Source: Rhynchosporium graminicola
Taxonomy: Eukaryota; Ascomycota; Leotiomycetes; Helotiales; Ploettnerulaceae
Direction: 5' to 3'
DNA: 64,000 bases
NCBI GenBank assembly: GCA_900074885.1
Contig: FJUW01000039.1
Location: 62,001 to 126,000 of the forward strand
Part shown: positions 32,901 through 45,285 of the stretch, in pieces
How positions within the stretch are numbered: the stretch's first letter is position 1
Layout of the letters: every line of letters begins with the position of its first letter
The notes under the pieces: model-generated
What the model saw: the letters and a program-made list of their open reading frames with translations, nothing else
Databases searched by the model: none
What the model was told of the DNA's origin: nothing
Made by a program: the position numbers and the translations under genes

Positions 32901-35900
32901 TACGACCGTTCATCGGGATCGCAACGCTGAGGGCTCTAGATGTGCCTCATCTTGCAGAACAGTTGGTGCAAGAGCCGTTAGGCGCACTCATCACTAGAGT
33001 TCTGTACCGCCTCCGATTTTCGGGGGAACAACGCCCTTTCGACACTGTTTCTCTGACCTACATACTCCCTCTCGTGTTTTTGGTTCTCCAGAAGGGTGGC
33101 TTTGGTGATTCTGATGATGCAGAAGCCCAACTCGTCCTAGCCTTGGAGTTCCTGACTTTCCATACTGACGCATGCTCCGACGTCCTTGTTCCACGAGAGG
33201 AAGTACTATCGATCCTGATATTCTCTATGCAAACCTACAACCAGCATTACAAGATAATCAGAGATTGTCTAGCAGATCTTTGTCGCTGTATTGCTCCTAA
33301 TATCACCAATCAAGAGATTGCAATTCTTGCCAAAGGTGCCATAGTCCCACAAATCTCTGTACGAACGTCTGTACTACAATCTATCAGCGCCGACATCGAC
33401 ATGAGCGAATTACAATTTTCCGAGGAAGTTTGGCTAGCTTGCCACGATGATGTTGGAGAGAACGTTGAAATCGGAAGAGAGATATGGGAAGAAGCAGGTT
33501 TTGCAGTTTCGGCCGACACGCCTTCCAAAATGCTACCATATCTTGGCAGCCTTGACAAACAACTCAGGAGGGCAGCAGCGCGGTCACTAGCAGAGGCTGT
33601 AAAGATACAACCTTCAAAATTTCGTGATACTTTAGCACAACTCGAGACTACATACCAGGAGCTAGCCAAGCCACGTGTGCCTCAGCTAGATGAGTACGGG
33701 ATGCCTAGAAAAATGGATCTGGCGGACCCTTGGGAGGCTAGGCATGGTATTGCTCTGGCATTCAAGGAGCTTGGTGCAGTCTTTGAGGAGAGTATGCTCG
33801 ATGGATTTTTACGCTTTCTTATTGAGCAAGGTCCTCTTGGCGATAGAGATCCCAAGGTGCGAGAGCAAATGGTCGACGCTGCTACCGCCATTATCGCTAT
33901 GCATGGTAAGGACAAAGTGGAGGATCTCATGAATACATTCGAACAGACCCTCGAAGCTCCTGACAAGGGATCCGAGTTCGCAGATCGAGTCAACGAGGCT
34001 GTCATTATCATGTACGGTGCTCTTGCCCGTCATCTGAAATCGGGAGATTCTCGTGTGCCGAAGGTCGTTCAGAGACTTCTAGAGACTCTGAGTACACCTT
34101 CCGAGGCTGTCCAATATGCAGTTGCTGAATGCCTTCCACCTCTCGTAAGAGCATCGAGTGAGAACACACCTGAATACATTCAACATGTTCTTGAGCGTCT
34201 CTTCAATTCAAAAAAATATGCTGGTCGACGCGGTGCAGCCTACGGTCTTGCCGGAATTGTCCATGGGAAAGGCATATCTGCCCTGAGAGAATATCGCGTT
34301 CTGTCAACGCTGAAGAGCGGTATCGAGAACAAAAAGGATGTCAACCACCGGGAAGGTGCCTTGCTAGCATATGAACTTTTGTCTACTATTCTTGGTCGCA
34401 TTTTCGAGCCATATGTCATTCAAATCTTGCCTCAGCTGCTCTCCAGCTTTGGTGATGCCAGTGCTGACGTACGTGATGGCTGCTTGGCAGCTGCAAAGGC
34501 TTGTTTCGCCAGACTGAGCTCATATGGTGTTAAGAGGATCTTGCCTACGCTTCTTGATGGTCTTGACGACTCACAATGGAGGAGTAAGAAAGGTGCTTGC
34601 GATCTCCTGGGCGCCATGGCCTATCTCGATCCTCAGCAACTTGCTCAAAGCTTACCTGAAATTATTCCACCTTTGACTGGTGTGCTTAATGACAGTCACA
34701 AAGAAGTTCGACTTGCCGCCAATAGAAGTTTGAAGCGCTTTGGTGAGGTTATCAGCAATCCTGAGATTAAGGGCTTGGTCGATGTACTTCTCAAAGCTTT
34801 GAGCGATCCCACGAAGTACACAGATGGTGCTTTAGATGCCCTGATTAAGGTCTCATTCATTCATTACCTAGATGCTCCGTCTCTTGCTCTTGTAGCTCGT
34901 ATTCTGGAACGCGGTCTTGGAGATCGTTCGGCAACAAAGCGGAAATCTGCCCAGGTCATTGGTAGTCTGGCACATCTTACTGAACGCAAGGATCTCGTGG
35001 CCCATCTGCCAATTTTGGTTGCTGGACTTAAGACTGCTGTCGTCGATCCTGTTCCTACAACCCGTGCAACAGCATCTAAAGCTCTGGGCTCTCTGATCGA
35101 GAAGCTGGGTGAAGATGCGCTCCCAGATCTTATCCCAGGCTTGATGCAAACACTCAAAGCGGACACCGGTGCTGGAGATCGTCTTGGTTCAGCCCAAGCT
35201 CTCAGTGAAGTCCTTGCTGGTCTTGGAACAAGTCGTTTGGAAGAAACACTCCCCACGATTCTCCAAAACGTTGCCTCCGCCAAGCCTTCTGTTCGCGAGG
35301 GTTTCATGTCGCTCTTTATTTTCCTGCCTGTCTGCTTTGGAAACAGTTTCGCCAATTATCTCAGCAGAATTATTCCGCCCATCTTATCTGGTCTTGCAGA
35401 TGATGTAGAATCGATTCGTGATACGTCTCTCCGCGCTGGTCGTTTGTTGGTGAAGAATTTTGCCACTAAATCCATTGACCTACTTCTTCCAGAACTTGAA
35501 CGAGGTCTTGCAGATGACAGCTACAGAATTCGTCTAAGTTCCGTCGAACTTGTCGGTGACCTCCTATTCAACCTCACTGGTATCACCGCGACCCAAGAGG
35601 CGGACGAGATAGAGGAGGGAGCACAAGAGGCGGGAGTATCGCTCTTGGAGGTTCTCGGCGAAGAGAAGAGAAACAAGGTTCTATCATCGCTATACATCTG
35701 TCGATGCGACACGTCTGGTCTAGTCAGGACGGCCGCTATAAACGTGTGGAAAGCTTTGGTGGTTGCAAGCCCAAGGACGCTCAAGGAGCTCATTCCGACA
35801 TTATCTCAACTCATTATTCGAAGACTCGGCAGCTCCAACATGGAGCAGAAGGTCATCGCAGGTAACGCACTCGGGGAGTTGATTCGCAAGGCTGGAGATG

Positions 35901-38525
35901 GTGTGCTGTCCACCTTATTACCAACTCTAGAAGAGGGGCTTCAGTCATCCACAGATGTTGATGCGAAGCAGGGTATCTGTATCGCGCTACGTGAATTGAT
36001 ATCATCTGCATCCCCAGAGGCCTTGGAAGATCATGAAAAAACTCTCATATCGGTCGTAAGAACTGCACTCACTGATAACGATGGTATGTTGCTTTCCCTT
36101 TCTAGATGTTTCAGGAGAATCCTTCTTCTCAATCGCTAACTCCCCCACAGAGGGTGTCAGAGAGGCAGCAGCAGAAGCTTTCGACTCCTTACAGCAAATT
36201 CTCGGAAAGAAAGCTGTGGACCAGGTTCTGCCATACCTTTTGAGCCTCTTGCGCAGCGAGGACGAAGCCGACAATGCGCTATCTGCACTGCTTACCCTCT
36301 TGACCGAGACCACCCGGTCGAACATCATTCTTCCTAACCTGATACCCACTCTCACTACGTCTCCTATATCTTCATTCAATGCTAAAGCTCTTGCATCTCT
36401 GTCGACTGTTGCTGGCTCTGCAATGACTCGCCGCCTGCCAAGTATTTTGAATTCGCTGATGGTACGTATTGAGGAAGCCTGAATTTTTATAATTTTAACG
36501 TCTCAAGAAAATCTTGAGACATGTCTTACCCTGCAACTCGAGACGTCTCTATCCAAAGTCTATTTAGCTGCTAATTCTTATTGTGTGCAGGATAACGTCA
36601 TCGCGTGCAAGGATGATGAGCTTCGTGCTGATCTCGATGCGTCCTTCGATACCGTTGTTCTATCAATCGATGAGTTCGACGGCTTAAACACCGCGATGAG
36701 TGTCTTGCTTGCCCTTGTCAAGCATGACGACCATCGAAGACGAGCTGCAACGGACTATCACCTGGCGAAGTTCTTCGCGTCCGCGACTGTCGACTATTCT
36801 CGGTACAATCAAGACATCATTCGGGCATTACTCATCTCATTCGACGATGGCGATAATGAAGTGGTCAAGGCTGCTTGGACCGCGCTTTCCGAATTTACGA
36901 AGCATTTGAAGAAAGAGGAAATGGAAGCACTGGTATACTCTACTCGACAAACTCTGCAACATGTCGGTGTTGCAGGTGCGAATCTTCCAGGTTTCGCCCT
37001 GCCCAAGGGAATCAATGCCATATTGCCAATTTTCTTACAAGGTTTGATGAACGGTACACCAGAACAGAGAACTCAATCTGCTCTGGCCATTTCCGACATT
37101 GTTGATCGGACGAGTGGAGATTCTCTGAAGCCATTCGTTACCCAGATCACTGGACCGCTCATTAGAGTTGTATCTGAGCGTTCAGTAGATGTTAAGGCTG
37201 CGATTCTGTTAACACTAAACAACCTTCTTGAGAAGATTCCGACTTTTCTCAAGCCTTTCTTACCCCAACTTCAACGAACTTTTGCCAAATCTTTGGCTGA
37301 CACTTCGAGCGAGGTTCTGAGAACACGAGCAGCCAAAGCCTTAGGCACTTTGATCACGCTAACGCCTCGTATCGATCCTTTGATCGCAGAATTGGTCACG
37401 GGTTCGAAAACATCGGATACTGGGGTTCGAAATGCCATGCTGAAGGCACTCTACGAGGTCGTCAGCCGAGCAGGGGTACGTATTGGTGAAGGCTATTCCG
37501 CTCCCTTTATCCCAATCTCTCAAGATTTTCCGGTGACATTTTCTCCAAAGTTACCAGATTTTCCTGAGACATTACTTATCCTCTTTCCAAGATATCTTCG
37601 AAAAAGCAGTAGCTAATTCACATTGCGTACAGGCAAACATGAGCGAGGCGTCCAGGAGTGCAGTCCTCGGTCTAATCGATACGGACTCAGAAGACAATGA
37701 CCTCCCTATGGCCATCACGAATGCCAAGTTGCTTGCAGCTCTCATCAAGAACGTACCAGCAGATAGCGCGGCTGGTCTCATTAAGAACCGTGTGTTGCCA
37801 AATCACTTCAATCAGTCATCAGTCCTGGCCTTGAATGCGGTGCTTCTGGATGCCCCAACTTCTCTCACCGAGACTGCCTTTGCGAGCGATTTGCCAACTG
37901 CCATCTGCCATGGTATGGCGAGTAAAAATGTAAGTATTCATGATCTTCTGTTATTCCATAGCTAACACAATGTCAGAACTTCATCTCGGACAACTGTGTT
38001 TTAGCTGTAGGTAAGTACCTGCTTTTGGACAGTCGCAGCAACGAGCACAAAGCCATCAAGCCGCTATTTGAAGCCCTTGCAAATCTCATCCAACCTGGCA
38101 ACTCAGTAGACACACGTCGGCTTTCGCTAGTAGTCATCCGCACAACTTGTCGTCACCACATGGAAATTATTCGACCACATCTACAGCTATTGGCACTTCC
38201 GGTATTCGCTAGTGTCAGAGACCCCGTAATTCCCGTCAAGCTCGCCGCAGAGGCAGCATTCATGGCTCTTTTCAACGTTGTGGACGATGAGAGCAGGGTT
38301 TTCGACAGGTACATTTCAACACAGGATTTGCCTGTGAATCAGAAGAGAAGCATGCAAGATTACTTCAAGCGTGTAGCCTTGAGACTGGGTAATACTGCAC
38401 GGGAAAGGAAGGAGGCTGAGGGAGGACAAGGAGGATTGGGGCTGTCTAATGATGAAGTTGATGACGAGCGAGAGGTTTGGAGTGTAGGCAAGGTGGATCT
38501 TGGAGAGGCTGCATTCGATGAGTGA
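29964..38525 (+). CDS. GCN1: eIF2-alpha kinase activator GCN1 (HEAT-repeat ribosome-binding protein)
   Basis: Gcn1 binds ribosomes, including collided ones, and activates the kinase Gcn2 during amino-acid starvation. Seven exons: 29964-30099, 30159-32251, 32306-36083, 36151-36461, 36591-37475, 37633-37929 and 37977-38525. They join to 2682 aa, close to yeast Gcn1 (2672 aa). HEAT repeats run almost throughout. The central part with eEF3-like HEAT repeats is clear (for example [80 protein letters not shown]). The Gcn2-binding RWD-interaction region should lie C-terminal of these. A potential gtaagt at 38011 is read through, because the continuous frame ([20 protein letters not shown]) fits the family. 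Confidence 0.95.
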
Positions 38526-39417
38526 AATGGGAGATGAGAAAAGCATGGACATGGTAGAAACAAGTTTCGATGCATGGTAGTGGGTGGTCGATGATAGGTT
38601 TGACAGGAGAGCGTCTTTCCACAGGCATATTAGAAGAGATTCGATTGGCAGCTCCAGTCTGAGTCTAGAATATAACCATTTGAACTCCGCTTTTGGCATC
38701 TACAGGTTGTTAGTTTGCCAAAATAGTGAATATATGGGTACGAGGGGAGCTTTTTCTCCAGAGAGATCTCATTTTGTTTCGATACACGTTCCAAGTCGAA
38801 AGTCATCACACAATTGGAGGACATTTGTCTGAAGAGTGCTTAGAAGTCGTGGAAATATTGCAGACTTTATATGTAGAAAACTCCTATGTTCACGAGCAAT
38901 GACAGGGAATTAACACAGATCGAAGTAAGCTAAAGTAGCCAAGAAATTTCAGCACTCCTGACTCTTCAAAAAACCCCGAGTTGGGTACACTCCAGGCTCA
39001 CGCATCAATTGATACCCATCGAGGCCAGCCATTGAATCCAATGACCTCGGAAGTATCACGTTTAAAGGTGGAGCTACAGCTCAGTGGCCAAGTTGCACCA
39101 GCAAATCTCAAGATGTGCACCACATTCAAGCATTCTTCATCACAGCTGTCAACTATCGGTAAATATTTTGTAATTGCCCGTCTCGGAGTGCAAATCCTAA
39201 GAACTTATCTGTGAAAGCTGGAGTTGCTTTGAGACCAGGGTTAGCCGAAGAAAAAGCCCTGGCCGATTCACAACGAATTTCGTGAATTTAGCGCGCTAGA
39301 ACCCATTTCCGATACGCTAGCGTCAAGAATCTACTCCTCATCTCCAGGCCACCTGAACAACGCCCCATCGACAACCACGACGACCATCAACCCGACGACA
39401 TCAACTACGCTGTCAAG
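38526..39417. other. GCN1-RPL19 intergenic region
   Basis: About 0.9 kb holding the GCN1 3' UTR and the RPL19 promoter. No gene is seen. Confidence 0.5.
39237..39243 (+). promoter_or_regulatory. Telomere-repeat-like AGGGTTA element upstream of RPL19
   Basis: AGGGTTA lies about 175 bp upstream of the RPL19 start. Related AACCCTA boxes, bound by Tbf1/Rap1-class factors, occur in many fungal ribosomal-protein promoters. A 7-bp match alone can be chance. Confidence 0.25.
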
Positions 39418-40248
39418 ATGTAAGCACATCCATTTTATGAAGCGCCCCCACGACCTGACAACTTTTCGACAATCTCCCCCGCCTCGTTGTGCCTGCGCAG
39501 CGTGCGTCATAGATTCTGGACAGGATGCTGATTTCAATTCTCTCGATAGGGTCAACCTCACCACCCAGAAGCGCCTGGCGGCCTCCGTCGTAGGCTGCGG
39601 AAAGCGCAAGATCTGGCTTGATCCCAATGAAACTAGCGAGATCTCGAACGCAAACTCCCGCCAAACTATCCGCAAGCTCGTTGCAGATGGCCTCATCATC
39701 CAAAAGCCTGTCACCATGCACTCGAGATCCCGCGCTCGTGACCTCACAGCTGCCCGAAAACTTGGTAGACATCGTGGTTTTGGAAAGCGCAAGGGTACGG
39801 CCGATGCTCGTATGCCCAGGTATGCTTCAAACAATGCGTGGATGGAATTGAGGGGAAAATCTGATAAATCTTCACAGCCAAGTTGTCTGGATGCGCCGTC
39901 TCCGTGTTCTCCGCCGTCTCCTCGTCAAGTACCGTGCCAGCGGCAAGATTGATAAGCACCTCTACCACGAGCTCTACCATTTGAGCAAGGGTAACACCTT
40001 CAAGCACAAGCGGGCTTTGGTTGAGCACGTAAGTTGATATACTGCTGAAATGGTTCCCGCCAGGGCCACAATCTAACACACAACAGATCCACCGAGCCAA
40101 GGCAGAGAAGGCGCGTGAGAGAGTCATCAAGGAGGAGATGGATGCCAAGCGTCTGAAGACCAAGGCTGCCCGTGAGCGAAAGCAGGAGAGAGCTGTGGCC
40201 AAGCAGAAGGCACAGTTCGGAGATGAAGAGGAGACTGAGACCAAGTAA
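39418..40248 (+). CDS. rpl19: 60S ribosomal protein L19 (eL19)
   Basis: Structural protein of the large ribosomal subunit that also contributes to an intersubunit bridge. Exons 39418-39419, 39550-39819, 39878-40028 and 40087-40248 join to 194 aa (eL19 is normally about 190-196). Exon 1 carries only AT of the start codon: AT|gtaagc...gatag|G GTC AAC CTC, giving [21 protein letters not shown]. Next come [20 protein letters not shown] and the basic [20 protein letters not shown]. After them come [19 protein letters not shown] and the family's long C-terminal helix ending ETETK. The introns are 130, 58 and 58 nt. The long frame starting in the intron at 39437 is not the protein's true start. Confidence 0.95.
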
Positions 40249-41419
40249 ATGAAATTGCTTTTGTGACGGTAGCATACGGAGTGTATCAGGCAGGGGCTTT
40301 CTTCAAGGCCGGTTGCTTTTACTAGTCTTTCTCGCATCTGCACGGAATGGAATTCATGAACTTGGAACATACATGGTATTGATGATACCTACAGGCCATG
40401 TGAGGTATTTGTGACCATCTAATTATCTAGTCGTTCCCCAAGCATTCGTAAAGAAAGCAACAAGTTTCAGCTCGACCGAGAAGCATCGAAGCACCAAAAC
40501 GCCACATCACGTCAACCAAACAACAAACGCAACCAATTCTCAGAACGAGTTCGCTGGCGTCAAGCGATGGAGATGAATGGAGGATAATACGTCATGAGGA
40601 GCGGTACTGAGGGAAGAAGTGTCAGGGAAGAGAGAACTGCCCTAGGAACCGGACGATGTATATCGATAACGATACGATAGAAAAGTGGTGAGATGTGACA
40701 GAGGTGTTGTGTTATCTTTTCAACGTCCAGAAAGAAGTGTAGTATCCACTCCAAAACTTGGAATTCTCACAGAGTCAGAGTCCTGCAATGCCTTCATGAC
40801 ATATAACGTCTTTAATAATCAAGTTAGATCCTGTAGTCATTTCCTGACTTGGATACTGTGATACTGTCCCGCACTCAGTATTGGGATCGAGATCGTCACT
40901 ATCCGGATGTATTAAAGAAATCCGAACAGTCATCTGCCATATCTCTTATGATTCTCTTATGATACACCCTGATTCAAACCAAGTCGCGAAAAGGAATGCA
41001 AGAAATGAGGGCGACGTAGTGCGCTGAATTAAACTTATGGATGAAGCGCATGGAGCAAAAGCCAATGGTCACAACAACAGGGGATTAGGAACAATAGTTC
41101 AGAAGGTCATTTAACTAGTAGAAAGAAGGCCTAGATATATTCACATAGTCTCTCAATTGAGGGGTGATTGTGAAACTGACACTCATTGTGTGCGCTTCAT
41201 CTATGAGGAGAATATAAGAAGACGGAGATTGAAGGTCGCGAGGCTGTACATGTAGGTGGAAGGCGCGTTAGCGCATTTGGGGTGTGGCGGGGAAGGAGGA
41301 TGACCTCGTGGACCTTGATACTCAACTGTGACTCCCAACCTTGTGCTCGTGCAAGAAAAAGGTGAGCTTCAATTGATGATGAGATGCTTACAGCAAGGTA
41401 CTGACTGGTCCAGACCATC
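40249..41419. other. RPL19-SHMT intergenic region
   Basis: About 1.2 kb with only random short frames. It holds the RPL19 3' UTR and the SHMT promoter. Confidence 0.5.
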
Positions 41420-43184
41420 ATGTCTTGCTTAAGGGGATCTTCGGGTTCTTTGCTTAGAGCTTCAGTGCGCAGAGCAGCGCCATTTCGTGGAACAAGGCGC
41501 TTTGCATCGTCCATGACCGCTGCTGAATCACAACAAAAAGTTAGCAGCAATCCTGCTCCCCGAAGGCCCATATGTATGCTTATCAGAATACCAAAATATA
41601 GTTACTATCTGCAGATCTCGAGCACGCAGATCCAGCAATCTATGATATCCTACAGAAAGTACGCATACCCCAGATTCCGGAGCTTTGTATAACTGTTGAC
41701 GTGCAGGTTAGGAAAAAAGAAGGCAGAAGCACTTCATCAACCTCATTCCTTCTGAAAACTTCACGTCGCAGGCAGTCCTCGATGCTCTTGGGAGTGTTAT
41801 GCAAAGTAGGTCTTAGGACGGAGTGGGATGAGTCCTCACTGACCGCTTCGCAGATAAATACTCTGAAGGATACCCAGGAGCAAGATATTATGGCGGGAAC
41901 GAGTTTATTGACCAGGCAGAGCGCCTATGTCAATCGCGTGCTCTGCAGACTTTTGGACTGAAGGATTCAGAATGGGGCGTCAACGTTCAACGTATGTTGT
42001 CCTGCTCCCTTCACTGACTTCGACTAAGTGATTTAGCTCTTTCGGGATCTCCTGCAAACCTTATGACATTCTCAGCACTTCTCAATACACACGATCGGAT
42101 AATGGGCTTAGATTTACCGCATGGTGGACATCTTTCTCACGGATACCAGACACCTACAAAAAAGATCTCAGCCATCTCCAAATACTTTGAAACTTTCCCA
42201 TATCGTCTCGATGAATCCACCGGTCTGATTGACTACGTCAAGTTGGAGGAAATGGCTATGCTTTACAGGCCTAAGCTTATAATTGCCGGTACATCAGCTT
42301 ACAGCAGACTCATCGAATATGATCGCATGCGAGCTATCGCCGACAAAACTGGCGCATATCTGTTGGCAGATATGGCACATATCTCTGGATTAGTAGCAGC
42401 AAAGGTTATCCCTACACCCTTCGAATATGCGGATGTCGTGACAACAACTACACATAAGTCTCTTCGTGGTCCAAGAGGTGCCATGATTTTCTTCAGAAAA
42501 GGAGTAAGACGGACGAATGCCAAGACTAAGGAACAAGAGATGTGGAATCTCGAGGAGCCGATCAATGCTTCGGTGTTCCCTGGACATCAAGGTGGGCCAC
42601 ATAATCACACCATCACAGCTTTAGCAGTGGCGCTTAAGCAAGCACAAAGTCCAGAATTTAGAGCTTACCAAGAAGCCGTTCTCCTAAACGCTAAAGCTTT
42701 CGCCAAACGTCTAGGTGATAGCAAAGACAAAGGCGGTCTGGGATACACCATCGTCTCAGGTGGAACAGACAACCATCTGGCGCTTGTCGATCTCAAGCCT
42801 CAAGGCGTCGACGGAGCCCGCGTGGAGCGTGTCCTTGAGCTCGTAGGCGTAGCATCCAACAAAAACACCGTCCCAGGCGATAAATCCGCCCTCAAACCCG
42901 GCGGACTCAGAATGGGTACGCCCGCCATGACGACCCGCGGCTTCCGCCCTGAAGACTTTGTCAGAGTAGCGGATGTGGTCAATAGAGCAGTGACGATCGC
43001 GCAGCGGCTATCGAAGGCGGCGAAGGAGGCTGCGGAGGCGAAGGAGAGGAAGAATCCGGGAAGTGTGAAGGCTTTCTTGGAGTATCTTGGTGAGGGGGAG
43101 AGTGAGAGAGAGATTGTGCAGTTGAGAAGTGAGGTTGAGGAGTGGGTTGGCACGTTCTCTCTGCCATGGGAGTCGAGTACATAG
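41420..43184 (+). CDS. Serine hydroxymethyltransferase, probably mitochondrial
   Basis: PLP enzyme that interconverts serine plus tetrahydrofolate with glycine plus 5,10-methylene-THF. Exons 41420-41573, 41615-41658, 41712-41805, 41854-41991 and 42037-43184 join to 525 aa. The N-terminus [20 protein letters not shown]...TRRFASS is Arg/Ser-rich and lacks acidic residues, as in a mitochondrial leader. Conserved segments are [51 protein letters not shown] and [10 protein letters not shown]. The PLP-binding site [16 protein letters not shown] has Lys284 as the Schiff-base lysine. The C-terminus has [14 protein letters not shown]. The first intron is only 41 nt; it is placed there by phase (gtatgc donor). 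An alternative donor at 41540 would break the frame. Confidence 0.94.
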
Positions 43185-43446
43185 GTTCGGCGGATGGGTG
43201 GTTTGGGGCGTAATATGAAATGAAATCATGGGTCATGGCGCACGCACGTTCTTCTTTCGCATCAGTTTTGCCTTTCTCGTGTTGATATAGTTGAACACGT
43301 CAACATTCCAGAATGTGGTTTGCGATTGTCCATTTGCAAATACATGAGCTGTGATGCAAAATGAATAACATCGCATGTGTGACTCTATCTTCTGTGTGTG
43401 AGATGGTGAGGCCAGGAGCAAAAAGATTCAACAAGGAAAAGAAATT

Positions 43447-43900
43447 GAGCCGTCAAACTCATCATATATCACAGTCAGAGAAGGGAGTTGCTTACTTACT
43501 TGAAATGTTCTGACGGAGTAGTTACCTACGGCGCCTTTGATAGCTGACACTGGGTGGGCGGATGCCATTATGCACGGCTTGTATTACTGATCGTCTGAAT
43601 ACCTGGATCTTGCGATTAAGCTTGTTATATGAGGTACCAGAGACTTGCGTCCATGGTAAGTAGGTGAGAGGGACTAGACAAGTGCTTCAGTAGTAAGCAG
43701 GTGTGAGGGACTAAAGAATTGCTTCAATATTAGGTAAGTGACAGAGACTAGAGAGTCGCGTCATAAAGTAGTTTTGGAAGTATGAATCTTGCGCATCGAT
43801 CTCGAGAAGTGACATAGCGCTTGGCGATTAACTGTGTAGGCTATACACGTTAGCTCTGAAGTTTACTTGAAGATTGAAATGATAGCGAGATTGACGGCTC
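43447..43900. mobile_element. MITE-like element 1 (imperfect terminal inverted repeats)
   Basis: Left end GAGCCGTCAAACTC (43447-43460). Right end GAGATTGACGGCTC (43887-43900), which is the reverse complement with one mismatch. It is 454 bp and non-coding. Internal blocks (for example 'ggcgcctttga', 'attatgcacgg') recur in element 2. No clear target-site duplication is visible. Confidence 0.5.
43638..43778. repeat. Degenerate ~37-bp tandem repeat, about four units
   Basis: Units begin 'cagagact', 'gagggact', 'gagggact' and 'cagagact' at 43638, 43668, 43705 and 43742. The last two spacings are exactly 37 bp; the first is 30. Each unit continues with a 'gcttca/gcgtc...gtaag(c/t)aggtg'-like core. 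It lies inside MITE-like element 1. Confidence 0.6.
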
Positions 43901-44953
43901 GCCTTTGAGAATAGCTTGGAGAGAAAGCGGTTCTTGTTCAGGTACGTGTCTAGCGGGTATGGCTGTTTTACATGGTGTTTTTGTGGGTCGTTCGCCGAAT
44001 GACATATTGGAAGATGGGCGACGAGGAAACATATCTTGCAGCTACTCGACCACCCAAATTCAATTCTTATCTGTCTATCCTCCAAATTTGAACTGTAGAG
44101 CAGCGACTTCTGCCTAGAATGCGGTGACTGCGGATCCGGTTTGGGCAGCATTCAGTCAGAACACCAGCAGCAGCAATGCGAATGTGGCAGGCTGATGGCG
44201 ATGTCGATCGGTTGCTTTCATTAGTAGTGGAAATTCTGGAGGATCATCTGAATCCCGGGAATTTTTTCCCTCCAGTTCTAGCCAGAAGTTGTTCCTCTGT
44301 AAAGCTATCTTGGACGCTACTTGTTAAACTCTTTGGCTTTTGTTATTTACTTTTGGGCCTTTGGAAGCTCTCGCTTAAGTGGCCAATGCATCCTGTCTGT
44401 CTAATCACACATCATTAATGTCAGAAGACATTGATCGGTTTAGGCGAAGCTAATATCCATATTATCAGAAAAGCTCCCAGTAACTATATGACCATGATTA
44501 TTCAGGCAAAGTCGTATAAAAGTCTGTGACATTATCAAGATAATCAATTAAAGTCTTGGACGATTCCCTTGTGCCCCCAATTCAGCCATACCTCTAAAAT
44601 AGACCTCCCCGCTTTTTCTCTTATTTACTTTTTAGCAGATAAAGCCATTGATCTGAGCCTCTCTCTCGATTAAATCATACAGAGTTAACCCTGGCATCTA
44701 GTCTGTTTGTCCAGTTGAAATACAGGCGTAAAACTGGGGATACACGCGTATTCAATCGATCCCTTTGCTTTCATCCTGTTTTCCTCGGATAGTTCCACAC
44801 TGAATATTGAAAACAGGTTAATCACCTTAGAGGCATAGTCTTGCAAAGTCTATCTCGGGAGGTCAAAGCGTGTGGTATTAGATAGCAGTACCACGTAATT
44901 CATATGAGCTCTAAAACAGGTGGAATTTTATGGGAACTTAATTGAAAAAGATA

Positions 44954-45285
44954 GAGCCGTCAAACTCGTCGGAAAGAAGATAATACTTAACTTTTGTGAG
45001 TTCCTGATATGGCACAACCCTGGCGCTTTTGACGGCTGCCCAAGGCGGCAGATGTAATTATGCATGGCCGGTGCAATCTGATATGTCACATTGAGTTTCT
45101 TGATGCTATTGATTCTCTCAACCATTGTTGAGATATTATTAGTCAAAGAAGTGCAGACGGAGCGTCAGCACCTGAAGGCGAGCGGGTGAAAGTGGGCGAG
45201 TTCTCGCACGTAGATCGTGCGAAATTGAAGTCTGGACAGATATTAGTTATGAAATGTGCATTTGCAACATCGAGTTTGACGGCTC
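44954..45285. mobile_element. MITE-like element 2 (perfect 14-bp terminal inverted repeats)
   Basis: GAGCCGTCAAACTC (44954-44967) and its exact reverse complement GAGTTTGACGGCTC (45272-45285) bound 332 bp of non-coding DNA. The left arm aligns loosely with element 1 ('ctggcgcttttga' and 'gtaattatgcatgg' against 'cggcgcctttga' and 'ccattatgcacgg'). Confidence 0.55.

Noticed and set aside
36462..36590. Possible frameshift in GCN1 because two long frames do not abut
   Set aside because: A normal 129-nt intron (gtacgt...gtgcag) restores the frame exactly.
38011..38030. gtaagt donor in the last GCN1 exon suggesting another intron
   Set aside because: Reading through gives continuous conserved HEAT sequence in frame; no intron is needed.
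43905..44151. Overlapping small frames on both strands at the right end of MITE-like element 1
   Set aside because: Mutually antisense and within or next to repeat DNA; no coding evidence.
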